In this document: in pieces, positions 33,399-40,660 of the stretch
Layout: each line of letters starts with the position of its first letter
Position numbering within the stretch: position 1 is the first letter of the stretch
Assembly: GCA_934148875.1 (NCBI GenBank)
Contig: CAKPDJ010000002.1
Coordinates: 1-64,000 of the forward strand
Length of the DNA: 64,000 nt
Reading direction: 5' to 3'
DNA from: an uncultured Bacilli bacterium
GTDB taxonomy: Bacteria; Bacillota_I; Bacilli_A; RF39; UBA660
Made by a program: the position numbers and the translations under genes
The notes under the pieces: generated by a model
The model's database searches: none
The model's input: only the letters and a program-made list of their open reading frames with translations
What the model was told of the DNA's origin: nothing

Positions 33399-34019
33399 AT
33401 GAATACAAATATAATAGAACTATTATTACAACTAAAGAAAGAGTTTAATTCTATAGATAATATAGAGGAAAAAGTACAAATGTTAAATTTAATAAAAAAT
33501 AACTTAAAAGAAATATCACCTTTTATGGATCCAGTCGATAACGTTAAATGGATACCAATGAATAAAATCAAAGCTAACTCTTATAATCCTAATAGAGTGG
33601 CTGGACCAGAAATGAAATTACTATATGATTCTATAAAATGTGATGGATACACACAACCTATAGTTGTATCCAAACAAGATGATGGAACTTATGAAGTAGT
33701 AGATGGTTTCCATAGAAATAGGATAGGTAAAGAACATGAAGATATAAAAGATAGAGTACATGGATATCTTCCAGTCGTTGAACTGGATAAAGATACGAGC
33801 GATAGAATGGCATCAACAATCCGTCACAATAGAGCAAGAGGTAGTCACGACGTAGATCTTATGAGTAACATCGTAGCAGAGTTACATGAAATGGGAAAGA
33901 CAGATAGATGGATATCTAAACATTTAGGAATGGATTTAGATGAAATAATAAGATTAAAACAAATAACTGGTTTAGCATCTCTATTTGCTGATAGAGATTT
34001 TAGTAGGAGTTGGGAATAG
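33399..34019 (+). CDS. ibrB-like: IbrB-like ParB-domain protein
   Basis: This 206-residue protein has a ParB/Srx N-terminal fold in its centre: VKWIPMNKIKANSYNPNRV (the usual first strand and N-P-N turn), LYDSIKCDGYTQPIVV, and VVDGFHRNRIG, the counterpart of the GERR(Y)R motif. A helical C-terminus (DLMSNIVAELHEMGKTDRWI, then HLGMDLDEIIRLKQ) is probably a helix-turn-helix. ParB-fold domains in this class bind nucleotides and may be ATPases or nucleases acting with the PP-loop partner. It is coupled to IbrA and to the next HTH gene. Confidence 0.85.
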   Translation: MNTNIIELLLQLKKEFNSIDNIEEKVQMLNLIKNNLKEISPFMDPVDNVKWIPMNKIKANSYNPNRVAGPEMKLLYDSIKCDGYTQPIVVSKQDDGTYEVVDGFHRNRIGKEHEDIKDRVHGYLPVVELDKDTSDRMASTIRHNRARGSHDVDLMSNIVAELHEMGKTDRWISKHLGMDLDEIIRLKQITGLASLFADRDFSRSWE

Positions 34020-34195
34020 TGTTTTTAGAAGAGGTTATAACAGTCAAAGAAGCTGCAATTTTATATAAAAAAGATATAAGTACTATTAAGCGTAACATTT
34101 ATAAAAATTTTAAAGAGGGCATAGATTATCGTTATAGTGGTGCTACAATACTAATAAATAAAAAATCTTTAGACAATTTTTATAGAGCCAAATAA
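34019..34195 (+). CDS. small helix-turn-helix protein
   Basis: This 58-residue protein contains VITVKEAAILYKKDISTIKR, an excisionase/MerR-type helix-turn-helix, and a short beta-wing (YRYSGATILINKKSLDNFY). The GTG at 34019 is chosen since GGAG lies 8 nt upstream; a TTG at 34010 is too close to it. It ends the HARP-SNF2-IbrAB cassette and could be its regulator, recognising the palindrome at 29531-29548. Confidence 0.65.
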   Translation: MFLEEVITVKEAAILYKKDISTIKRNIYKNFKEGIDYRYSGATILINKKSLDNFYRAK

Positions 34196-34208
34196 GGCTC
34201 TTTTTTTA
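34184..34208 (+). terminator. terminator of the cassette
   Basis: AGAGCC-AAATAA-GGCTCT followed by seven T; the stem begins inside the last codons of the HTH gene. Confidence 0.9.
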
Positions 34209-34217
34209 TATAGAAAT

Positions 34218-34250
34218 AAAGTGCCAAGAAAAAATCTTAGCACTTTTTTT
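34218..34250 (+). terminator. second terminator hairpin
   Basis: AAAGTGC and GCACTTT with inner AAGA/TCTT, then a run of seven T. With A-rich 5' flank it may act in both directions, isolating the RNA element that follows. Confidence 0.75.
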
Positions 34251-34281
34251 ACTTTTTTTAATAAAAGTATAGAAATATGTA

Positions 34282-34497
34282 GTTTTTAGTAGTATACTAA
34301 AAACGAATTAAATATAATTTGTATCAATAAATTAAGTTTGCCGACTTAATTTATTTAGAAACTAACAGGTATACACAGAATACCCACTAGTAGCACATTT
34401 ATATTTTAATTATAATATAAATGTCGAAATGTGTAAAGAGATAATTATAAAAATTTATAAAAAATCTCCAGGTATGAATTACCTGGAGATTTTTTTA
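34282..34497 (+). ncRNA. hairpin-rich leader or small RNA upstream of the initiator-like genes
   Basis: No gene is present in 34209-34569. An operator-like inverted repeat GTTTTTAGTA-GTA-TACTAAAAAC (34282-34304) shares the TACTAAAAA core with the GTACT boxes. It is followed by three hairpins: AATAAATTAAGT-TTGCCG-ACTTAATTTATT (about 34326-34355), ACATTTATAT...ATATAAATGT (about 34396-34423), and a terminator AAATCTCCAGGT...ACCTGGAGATTT with seven T (34464-34497). This could be a ~190-nt regulatory RNA controlling the replication-like genes downstream, as in plasmid copy control, or an attenuator leader. A start site is not certain. Confidence 0.55.
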
Positions 34498-34569
34498 CGT
34501 TATTGAATGAATAATTTTCAGATAATAGGATAACATAAATTTATGTACAAAATTTTATAGGAGGAAAAA

Positions 34570-34893
34570 ATGAGAGCGTATAAGAATGAATTCAGCGAAG
34601 AAGTCAAAATGATTTTTAATAGCACTGAATATTCAGATAAAAAAATAAAAATTTATATGGCTATTTATCAAAAGCTAATAAAATACATGGATAATTCTAC
34701 AAGACAAGTAACTAGAAAGTCTTGTGAAATATACCAATTAATAAAAATGGACTGGGAAAATAATCAAAACAGAAAATGCTTTGGTTATGATTACTTCAAA
34801 AAAATAATTAAGGATTTAGAAAGACTAGGACTTATACTATTGACAAAAGTTGGTAAGTATCAAAAAGTTTTTATTTTAAAAATAATTTATTAA
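34570..34893 (+). CDS. initiator-like winged-helix protein, short paralogue
   Basis: This 107-residue protein (ATG after AGGAGGAAAAA) is clearly paralogous to the N-terminal ~110 residues of the next gene: shared KIYMAIYQKLIKYMD / KKYLAVYSKLIKYMD, the KCFGYDYFKKIIKDLERLGL / KCFSYSYFKEIIQDLANLGL block, and the final beta-hairpin (KYQKVFILK). The pattern is a winged helix-turn-helix. It may compete with or regulate the longer protein, as truncated Rep proteins can do. Confidence 0.6.
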   Translation: MRAYKNEFSEEVKMIFNSTEYSDKKIKIYMAIYQKLIKYMDNSTRQVTRKSCEIYQLIKMDWENNQNRKCFGYDYFKKIIKDLERLGLILLTKVGKYQKVFILKIIY

Positions 34894-34938
34894 CTTTATA
34901 TAAATATAAACTATTTACAATTTTTCAGGAGGAAAACT

Positions 34939-35694
34939 ATGGAATATACTAAAGTATATCCAAATAAAATAGATAAAAAAGTTAAAGCTATTTTAAATAT
35001 GACTGGATATAAAGAGAATAAAATAAAAAAATATCTTGCTGTATATAGTAAGCTAATAAAATACATGGATGCTGAAAGTCGAGCTGTTGAAAGATCATCT
35101 GCTGAAATATATAAATTAATAAAATATGACTGGGAATATAATCAATGTAAAAAATGTTTTAGCTATTCTTACTTTAAAGAAATAATACAAGATTTAGCAA
35201 ATTTAGGACTTTTAATATTAAAAAAATCTAGTAAGTATCAACTAATTTTTATTCAAAAAGTGTCCAATATTGTGGCCAAAGAAAAAACCCCTAAACACCT
35301 TAAAAATACAAGCTTAGAGGGCAATTCAAATTTTTTGTCCCATTTATCCAATAAAAATTATAATACTAATACTTTATTACAGAAAATAAAAAGTCTTTAT
35401 AAAGGAATTAGAAAAGTAAAATATGCAACTAAGAAAGAATTAAAAGATATAGCAATAGCATCTATGGTTAACTATAAAGTAACTGATCCAGAATTACAGA
35501 ACTTAATTCTTAATAAAGTTCATAACTCTAAACAAAAGATAAATATACAAGGTGCAGTAGACTATATAGATACCATTGTAGTAGAAAAATTAATAGAGTT
35601 TGACTGCAAAAAAACAGGGGGAACCTTTAAGTATCAAGACCCTGTAGAAGATAAGCTAGAAGAAGATTTATTGGCATGGTATCAAACATGTTAA
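34939..35694 (+). CDS. putative replication initiator-like winged-helix protein
   Basis: This 251-residue protein has an N-terminal winged helix (residues ~1-110) shared with the previous gene, a polar linker rich in Asn/Ser (~120-150), and a helical C-terminal domain (KKELKDIAIASMVNY, then LQNLILNKVHNSKQKINIQG) reminiscent of DnaD-type initiator domains. The arrangement and the RNA hairpins upstream suggest a phage or plasmid initiator, but no definite Rep family motif is visible. A longer helix-rich end overlaps the methylase-like gene. Confidence 0.5.
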   Translation: MEYTKVYPNKIDKKVKAILNMTGYKENKIKKYLAVYSKLIKYMDAESRAVERSSAEIYKLIKYDWEYNQCKKCFSYSYFKEIIQDLANLGLLILKKSSKYQLIFIQKVSNIVAKEKTPKHLKNTSLEGNSNFLSHLSNKNYNTNTLLQKIKSLYKGIRKVKYATKKELKDIAIASMVNYKVTDPELQNLILNKVHNSKQKINIQGAVDYIDTIVVEKLIEFDCKKTGGTFKYQDPVEDKLEEDLLAWYQTC

Positions 35695-36329
35695 AGTTAT
35701 TTAACAAATTAAAATATAAATATGATTTATTCACTGCATTTAGTGACTTTTTAGAGGTAAGTGCTATAGCTATAAGTAATGCTGTATCCTTTAATCAAGA
35801 GAAAGAAAATAGGTATTTTCAAATTAAAAAGAAATACACCAAAGAAGACTTTGAAATATTTACACAGCTACTAGCAAAGCTATGTGAAGAACTAGAGAAA
35901 AACTATAATGATGTACTAGGACAGCTATATATGGAACTAGGACTAGGTAGTAAATGGCATGGCCAATTCTTTACGCCTTATCACGTATGTAAATTAACAG
36001 CATCCTTAACTTCTGATAACATGGATGATATAATAAAGCAAAAAGGATATATAACGCTTAATGAACCATGCGCAGGGGGAGGGGCTATGGTCATTGCCTA
36101 TGCGGAGATAATGAAAGATAAAGGCTATAATCCACAAAAACAGCTACTTGTAATAGCTCAAGATCTAGACATTAAAGCAGTACATATGTCCTATATACAA
36201 TTAAGTTTACTAGGCATACCAGCAGTAGTGTATCACATGAATACATTAAGTCTAGAAACTTATAGTGAATGGAAAACACCATTCTGGATAATAAACAATG
36301 GAGATAGAAGGTGGAGAGATGAGACTTAG
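35688..36329 (+). CDS. short N6-adenine methyltransferase-like protein
   Basis: This 213-residue protein shows the HsdM-type start LGSKWHGQFFTPYHVCKL and the SAM-binding motif I LNEPCAGGGAMVIAYAE, followed by LLVIAQDLDIKAVHMSYIQL. The expected catalytic NPPY/F is absent: the corresponding end reads TPFWIINNGD and the protein stops there, overlapping the next gene. Similar short methylase-like proteins occur in other Gram-positive phages. It may be an inactive SAM-binding protein or a subunit. The start is uncertain between 35676 and 35688. Confidence 0.72.
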   Translation: MLKLFNKLKYKYDLFTAFSDFLEVSAIAISNAVSFNQEKENRYFQIKKKYTKEDFEIFTQLLAKLCEELEKNYNDVLGQLYMELGLGSKWHGQFFTPYHVCKLTASLTSDNMDDIIKQKGYITLNEPCAGGGAMVIAYAEIMKDKGYNPQKQLLVIAQDLDIKAVHMSYIQLSLLGIPAVVYHMNTLSLETYSEWKTPFWIINNGDRRWRDET

Positions 36330-36819
36330 AAGAGGTTACTTAAGCAGTGAAGAAGAAAATAACTTTATGATGTTAGCAACTTTAAGCATAAGTATGAGTA
36401 GTAAAAGTGAAAGAGGAAATTATATAGAATTACTAGAGAAAAGAGGCATGCTAACAAAAGAAACTAGAAAAGAATTTAAAATGTTTTATACTTATCTAAA
36501 CAAGTATCTAAAGGATACGTATAGTATGCTAGATGAAACTACTCAAAAGAGATTAATGAAAAGGCTTAGAAAGTTTGACTTTAAAATAATAGACGATTAC
36601 CAATTGCAAAGAGTTATGAGAGAAGCTAATGAAAAGCTGAAAGATGTTGTACTATCGAGAGAAACTTTCGAGGACCTAATAGAAGATATAACAGAAGTAC
36701 GTTGTAAAAACTGTACTAAGGATTATCAATCATGTGAAATCTATAAAGCACTCTATGAGGCCCTACTAGATGCACCAGGACTTGCACCTAATTGTCCGTA
36801 TGCATGGAGGGAAGAGTAA
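36298..36819 (+). CDS. hypothetical protein with C-terminal cysteine cluster
   Basis: This 173-residue helical protein ends in a cysteine motif (VRCKNCTKDYQSCEIYKALY ... NCPYAW) able to bind zinc or an iron-sulphur cluster. Comparable Cys-ended proteins of this length are common in Firmicutes phages next to replication genes. An alternative ATG at 36319 is possible. It overlaps the methylase-like gene by 32 nt and the NrdG gene by 1 nt. Confidence 0.6.
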   Translation: MEIEGGEMRLRRGYLSSEEENNFMMLATLSISMSSKSERGNYIELLEKRGMLTKETRKEFKMFYTYLNKYLKDTYSMLDETTQKRLMKRLRKFDFKIIDDYQLQRVMREANEKLKDVVLSRETFEDLIEDITEVRCKNCTKDYQSCEIYKALYEALLDAPGLAPNCPYAWREE

Positions 36820-37295
36820 TGAAAATAGCTAATATATTACCAACTACATTTGCAGATGGAGAAAGAGCAAGAACCAGTATATACTTTGCAGGCTGCGATA
36901 TACAATGTGAGGGCTGTCATAATAAAGACCTATGGAATATAAATACAGGCCATGAAATGTCAGTAGAAGGAATTATAACTTACATAGAAGATGAAAGCTT
37001 ACAGACAAAACAGGTATCTATACTAGGTGGAGAACCTACTATGCAGTTAAACTCACTACAAGCTCTTTTAAAAGTTTTAAAAGAAAAAGGATATAATATA
37101 TGGTTATATACAGGAAAACTATTTGAGGACTTAATAAACATGGATATTTTAATATATATAGATATTCTAGTAGATGGACCATACATTCAAGAACTAAAAA
37201 AAGAAAATCTTAAATACAGAGGAAGTTCTAATCAAAGAATAATAGATGTTCAAAAATCCTTAAAAGAAAATAAAATAATTATCTATATGGAGTAG
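36819..37295 (+). CDS. nrdG: anaerobic ribonucleotide reductase activating protein (NrdG)
   Basis: This 158-residue radical SAM enzyme has GCDIQCEGCHNKDLW with Cys26, Cys30, Cys33 (CxxxCxxC), the ILGGEPTMQ SAM-binding glycines, NIWLYTGKLFEDL, DILVDGPYIQ and GSSNQRIIDV, all NrdG signatures. It generates the glycyl radical on the large subunit NrdD. No nrdD is in this window, so it would act on the host's enzyme, boosting dNTP supply in an anaerobe. The ATG at 36819 follows GGAGGGAAGAG; a frame opening further upstream is rejected. Confidence 0.92.
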   Translation: MKIANILPTTFADGERARTSIYFAGCDIQCEGCHNKDLWNINTGHEMSVEGIITYIEDESLQTKQVSILGGEPTMQLNSLQALLKVLKEKGYNIWLYTGKLFEDLINMDILIYIDILVDGPYIQELKKENLKYRGSSNQRIIDVQKSLKENKIIIYME

Positions 37296-37307
37296 GAGGA
37301 AAATAAA

Positions 37308-37493
37308 ATGCTTGAATTAAGAAGAATAGAAGATAATATTACACAGCTAAAAGTAAATAATAAACACAACAAATTTCTAATAGAACAATTTAAATTTATT
37401 GGAGCAGTACCAGTTAAAGAAAGTAGTTTATATACATACTTTGTATTTAATGGTTCATTTAATGATTGTAAAAAATACTTAGGAATAGGTTAA
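37308..37493 (+). CDS. small hypothetical protein, 61 residues
   Basis: The product begins MLELRRIEDNITQLKVNNKH and ends DCKKYLGIG. It is helical at first with a beta-pattern later (SSLYTYFVFNGSFN). It has a strong AGGAGGAAAA binding site and lies in the NrdG operon; its stop overlaps the next frame. No family is recognised. Confidence 0.6.
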   Translation: MLELRRIEDNITQLKVNNKHNKFLIEQFKFIGAVPVKESSLYTYFVFNGSFNDCKKYLGIG

Positions 37494-37534
37494 TGAATAA
37501 CTTGATTATATTACGAACTAGATTGGAGAGAAAT

Positions 37535-37801
37535 ATGGAACAATTAAGTTTTATACAAAGCGAAAAAACTCTTAAAGATAAAATAACTAAGCAAATGAAA
37601 ACAGTCCTTAAGAAAGGTATTATGCCAGGTGCATTGGTATATTTTGATGAAGATAAAAAACATTGCTATGAGGTTTTTAGTTTAGTAATAGATAATGATT
37701 TAAACTTAGCAGCAAGATTAAGAGATAAAGGAAGCCAATTGTTATGGAGAGCAGATAGTGATAGATTGCATGTAATAGGTTTTCATGATTACAGAAAGTA
37801 G
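37535..37801 (+). CDS. hypothetical protein, 88 residues
   Basis: The product contains a helix (QSEKTLKDKITKQMKTVLKK) and a beta-rich part (GALVYFDEDKKHCYEVFSL, LLWRADSDRLHVIGFHDY). The ATG at 37535 is preceded by GGAGAG; an alternative ATG at 37493 would overlap the upstream stop but lacks a binding site. No family is recognised. Confidence 0.58.
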   Translation: MEQLSFIQSEKTLKDKITKQMKTVLKKGIMPGALVYFDEDKKHCYEVFSLVIDNDLNLAARLRDKGSQLLWRADSDRLHVIGFHDYRK

Positions 37802-37829
37802 TGATTATATTACGCACGACTTATCATAT

Positions 37830-37843
37830 TTCCCACGTGGGAA
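37830..37843. promoter_or_regulatory. GC-rich 14-bp palindrome, candidate operator
   Basis: TTCCCACGTGGGAA is a perfect palindrome with a CACGTG core, unusually GC-rich for this sequence. It lies in the gap before the zinc-ribbon gene at 37883, 16 nt after a TGATTATATTACG element that also occurs at 37503. Confidence 0.5.
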
Positions 37844-37882
37844 TAATGGTCAAGCAATATTCGAATTTAAGGAGGAAAATAT

Positions 37883-38020
37883 ATGTTAAAGATTGTATGC
37901 CCAGAATGTAAAAGTGATTGTATATTTGACTTTGTTACATATGAAGGGGAAGTTTATTTTAGATGTGATAATTGTGAATATAAGTTTGGAACTGAGGAGA
38001 TGGAATTAGATTATGAATAA
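37883..38020 (+). CDS. zinc-ribbon protein, 45 residues
   Basis: CPECKSDC and CDNCEYKFG form a two-knuckle zinc ribbon in a 45-residue protein with an acidic end. RBS is AAGGAGG, and the stop overlaps the next ATG. Such tiny ribbons are common in phage early regions and may bind DNA or RNA polymerase. Confidence 0.72.
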   Translation: MLKIVCPECKSDCIFDFVTYEGEVYFRCDNCEYKFGTEEMELDYE

Positions 38021-38273
38021 ATTAACACCATTAGAAAATCAAAGGTTAAGAAGAATGATAGGGAGAGTTGTAACTCACTTTAAAGGAAAAGATTATTTAG
38101 TTATAGATGTTGCAGAACATACAGAAACAGGTGAGGATTTAGTGATTTATAAAGCATTATATGGAGCTAATATTGTATATGCAAGACCAATAAAGATGTT
38201 TTTAAGTGAAGTTGACCATGAAAAATATCCTGATGTGACACAAAAATATAGATTGGAGCTTAAAGAAGAATAA
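38013..38273 (+). CDS. DUF1653-like protein
   Basis: This 86-residue protein has [39 protein letters not shown] and [12 protein letters not shown]. This matches the short DUF1653 fold (G-x-Y-x-H-F-K-G, then YxALYG and RP-x-x-M/F-F) found as a stand-alone SH3-like beta-barrel in many bacteria and phages. Function is unknown. Confidence 0.82.
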   Translation: MNKLTPLENQRLRRMIGRVVTHFKGKDYLVIDVAEHTETGEDLVIYKALYGANIVYARPIKMFLSEVDHEKYPDVTQKYRLELKEE

Positions 38274-38542
38274 TGATAGAACTATATTTTAAATTAAGAA
38301 TTTTAATTCCATTAATTATATTTTTATCAATTTTATTCTATTTAATTATGTTAACAATTAAACATAAAATAGATACTAAATTTAAAAAGAATTGCTTTAA
38401 TTGTAAATATTATAAGTTATATGATGTAGCTTCATTTGGTAATAGTTGTAGATATAAGTGTACTTTAAAAAAGAGATATTATAGACACAATTTTAATGAT
38501 AGAACTAAACTTACTAAATGCAAGGAGTTTGAAAGGAAGTAA
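38273..38542 (+). CDS. membrane protein with cysteine cluster
   Basis: This 89-residue protein has one N-terminal hydrophobic segment (RILIPLIIFLSILFYLIMLTI), then a Cys-rich cytoplasmic part (KNCFNCKYYKLY, NSCRYKCTLKKR, KCKEF) that could coordinate zinc. It starts at the previous stop. No family is recognised. Confidence 0.62.
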   Translation: MIELYFKLRILIPLIIFLSILFYLIMLTIKHKIDTKFKKNCFNCKYYKLYDVASFGNSCRYKCTLKKRYYRHNFNDRTKLTKCKEFERK

Positions 38543-38544
38543 TT

Positions 38545-38781
38545 ATGGCAGATATATTTGAAAATGAAAGTGAATGGAGCAAAAAACATATAAAGCATAA
38601 TAATAGATATGGTTATATAGATTGTCCATATTGTGGTTGTCATCATTACATGGATAACTATATTGATGATGATTTTGAATTTGATGACTGTTTTACAATG
38701 GAATGTTATCATTGCAAAGAAGATTTTGAAGTTAGGTGGAAAGCAGATACAAAAGAATTAGACACTTTTTATATTATCTAA
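38545..38781 (+). CDS. zinc-ribbon protein, 78 residues
   Basis: IDCPYCGCHHYMDN and MECYHCKEDFEVRW make a typical CxxC...CxxC ribbon, with an acidic loop between (DDDFEFDD). It follows the previous stop within 2 nt; a GGAAG lies before the start. Likely a nucleic-acid or protein-binding accessory factor. Confidence 0.68.
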   Translation: MADIFENESEWSKKHIKHNNRYGYIDCPYCGCHHYMDNYIDDDFEFDDCFTMECYHCKEDFEVRWKADTKELDTFYII

Positions 38782-38797
38782 TAAGGAGTAAAGTTAT

Positions 38798-39160
38798 ATG
38801 GAGATAATAAATAGAGTTTTAGAATTATCAGATAAAGATTTTGATAATATATTAAATAATAAAGGGAACAAGGTATTAGATAAGCTTGAAGAGGAACTAA
38901 AAAAGAATAATTATAGTTTTAATGATTTTTCTGAAATTAAATTAGATGGCTCACAATTAAGGCATAGAAAATATATAGAACTTTATTCAGAAATTATTTG
39001 TGAATTTTGGAATAAGAAAGATTTTAAATTAAAGTCAGATGAAGAAATAAAACAAATGGAAAAATCAGAAAGAATATCTTATTATACACAGATGTTAAGA
39101 GCTGAGAAAATAACACCTAATCATATGAGAAAATTAGAAGGATTAATAGAAAGAAGATAA
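38798..39160 (+). CDS. hypothetical helical protein, 120 residues
   Basis: The product is charged and helical (NRVLELSDKDFDNILNNKGN, RISYYTQMLRAEKITPNHM). Its last 40 residues resemble a small coil involved in self-association. RBS is AAGGAG. No family is recognised. Confidence 0.55.
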   Translation: MEIINRVLELSDKDFDNILNNKGNKVLDKLEEELKKNNYSFNDFSEIKLDGSQLRHRKYIELYSEIICEFWNKKDFKLKSDEEIKQMEKSERISYYTQMLRAEKITPNHMRKLEGLIERR

Positions 39161-39164
39161 AAAA

Positions 39165-39410
39165 ATGAAACAATGCATAGAATGTAACACAAATGATAAT
39201 ATAATAGAATATGAAACTTATAATGATGATGGAGAAAAGAAAATTATTAATGTATGTAGTAAGTGTTTAGATTATTTTAATTATTATAATGATGTTCATA
39301 CTACAAATTGTGATATATGTGGTAGTCTATTAGAAGTAGATCCTTATCATTACTTTAAAGATAATACAACTATATATTATTGTTATATTTGTGAAGTATG
39401 GACATATTAA
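39165..39410 (+). CDS. double zinc-knuckle protein, 81 residues
   Basis: There are four CxxC-type pairs (KQCIECNTN, NVCSKCLDYF, TNCDICGSL, YYCYICEVW), so two zinc sites are likely. It starts 4 nt after the previous gene and ends the transcription unit before a terminator. It belongs to the cluster of small zinc-binding proteins at 37.9-39.4 kb. Confidence 0.65.
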   Translation: MKQCIECNTNDNIIEYETYNDDGEKKIINVCSKCLDYFNYYNDVHTTNCDICGSLLEVDPYHYFKDNTTIYYCYICEVWTY

Positions 39411-39483
39411 ATAATTTTAAAATAATGAATAAAATTATTAATTTTAGAACATACTATAAATGACATATCCTAAGTCACCGCAG

Positions 39484-39508
39484 GGGAGCCGAAAGGCTCT
39501 CTTTTTGC
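39484..39508 (+). terminator. plus-strand terminator
   Basis: GAGCC-GAAA-GGCTC with a stable GNRA loop, then TCTTTTTG; it closes the rightward operon just before the convergent minus-strand pair. Confidence 0.88.
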
Positions 39509-39518
39509 TATAATAAAA

Positions 39519-39553
39519 AATTCCTATTAATTAAAAATATAATCAATAGGAAT
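39519..39553 (-). terminator. minus-strand terminator
   Basis: TTCCTATT pairs with AATAGGAA; on the minus strand it is followed by TTTTTTA. It ends the divergent two-gene operon. Confidence 0.75.
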
Positions 39554-39563
39554 ATATACAAAA

Positions 39564-39893
39564 TTAAATAATATTTTTATTCTTTATTTCTGCCATCACT
39601 TCATCATAAATTGTTATGACTTTTGACTGAAATTTGTTGTGTAATTCTTTTTCAGCGTTAGTCATGCTTGAATATTCTGATTCATCTACACAAGCACCAA
39701 CGTAAAGATAATATTCATTATCTTTTTCTGAAAAACAAGTTAAATCAAAATATTCTGTTATAGATCTATCTTTTTTTAATTCATCTAAATCTATTAAATC
39801 ATAGATATAGTCTTTTATATCCTTATCTAGTTCATTGTTTTTTATAATCTCAATAACTTCAGTAGGTGATAAATCATAATTAAATCCTAACAT
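39564..39893 (-). CDS. acidic hypothetical protein of the minus-strand pair
   Basis: This 109-residue protein (MLGFNYDLSPTEVIEIIKNN) is strongly acidic (DKDIKDYIYDLIDLDEL, EKDNEYYLYVGACVDESEY). The ATG is preceded by TTGGAGGTAT, which overlaps the end of the upstream regulator gene, so the two are co-translated. No toxin motif is seen. It may be the partner or effector of the regulator. Confidence 0.62.
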   Translation of the reverse strand: MLGFNYDLSPTEVIEIIKNNELDKDIKDYIYDLIDLDELKKDRSITEYFDLTCFSEKDNEYYLYVGACVDESEYSSMTNAEKELHNKFQSKVITIYDEVMAEIKNKNII

Positions 39894-39894
39894 T

Positions 39895-40230
39895 TTATAC
39901 CTCCAAATCAATTAAATTTCTATTTGTTAAAGCTTCTTTTAAATCTTCTAGTTCTTGCATTAATTCATTAACTACAGTTGGTAGTAAAGGTGGTAATGAT
40001 ATTCTTTCATTATCATCAAAATTATTAACCATTTTAGAAATACAATTAATGCTACTTTCTACTCTTCCGTACTTAATATTTAAGTTATTCTTTGTACTCT
40101 TAATATCTTTTTCTACTAAATCCATAATATATTCTGATATTTTCATATTCTTATCTATAACTCTTTTTCTTATTAGCTTTTTTTCTTCACTTGTTAATCT
40201 TAAAGAGAGCCTTTCTTGTTTTAGTTCCAT
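39895..40230 (-). CDS. ribbon-helix-helix/Arc-like regulator
   Basis: This 111-residue protein begins MELKQERLSLRLTSEEKKLI, with the strand-helix-helix of Arc/CopG repressors (KISEYIMDLVEKDI as second helix), followed by a helical tail. The ATG at 40230 has GAAAGGAAG upstream; the frame opens further upstream at a TTG but that would overlap its own promoter. It is one of only two leftward genes and has an operator-like repeat in its promoter, so it is a good candidate for a maintenance regulator or antitoxin-like repressor. Confidence 0.78.
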   Translation of the reverse strand: MELKQERLSLRLTSEEKKLIRKRVIDKNMKISEYIMDLVEKDIKSTKNNLNIKYGRVESSINCISKMVNNFDDNERISLPPLLPTVVNELMQELEDLKEALTNRNLIDLEV

Positions 40231-40267
40231 GTTAAAACTTCCTTTCTTAATTTCATTTCTTAATTTC

Positions 40268-40296
40268 ATTGTACGCCTTGACATACAAAAAGTCAA
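40268..40296 (-). promoter_or_regulatory. promoter/operator of the minus-strand regulator
   Basis: On the minus strand, TTGACT (40291-40296) and TACAAT (40268-40273) are separated by 17 bp, a near-consensus sigma-A promoter. An inverted repeat TTGAC-N9-GTCAA covers the -35, indicating autorepression. Confidence 0.8.
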
Positions 40297-40531
40297 TATA
40301 TTTTTACTTTAATAATAAAAATATATTCTAAATAACTAAAAGTCTCTCTTTTTTTTTGTTATTTTTTTCTTAGACACGAAAGCTAAAATTAAATTTTAAA
40401 TAAATGGTTTTACCAGACCGAAACATAAAAATAAAATTATATAAAAATTATATAAATATGAATAAAAGATAACAAAAATGGAAATAGTAGAAGTATAAGG
40501 ATAACAAGGACTTAAAAGGAAGGTAATAAAG

Positions 40532-40660
40532 ATGATATATTTTATAGAATTATTTGTATTTATTATTTGGCACTTTATGGAGCATAGAGGAGTAGATAAA
40601 GTCACTTATACTAAAAACAATATAAAAATAACTAAAGAAATAAATGGAGATGAAATTTAA
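40532..40660 (+). CDS. small membrane peptide, 42 residues
   Basis: MIYFIELFVFIIWHFMEHRG followed by a polar tail. A good AAGGAAGG site precedes the ATG and the stop overlaps the next start (TAATG). The 300 nt upstream (40231-40531) hold the leftward promoter and AT-rich sequence without further genes; the rightward promoter is not identified. Confidence 0.6.
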   Translation: MIYFIELFVFIIWHFMEHRGVDKVTYTKNNIKITKEINGDEI

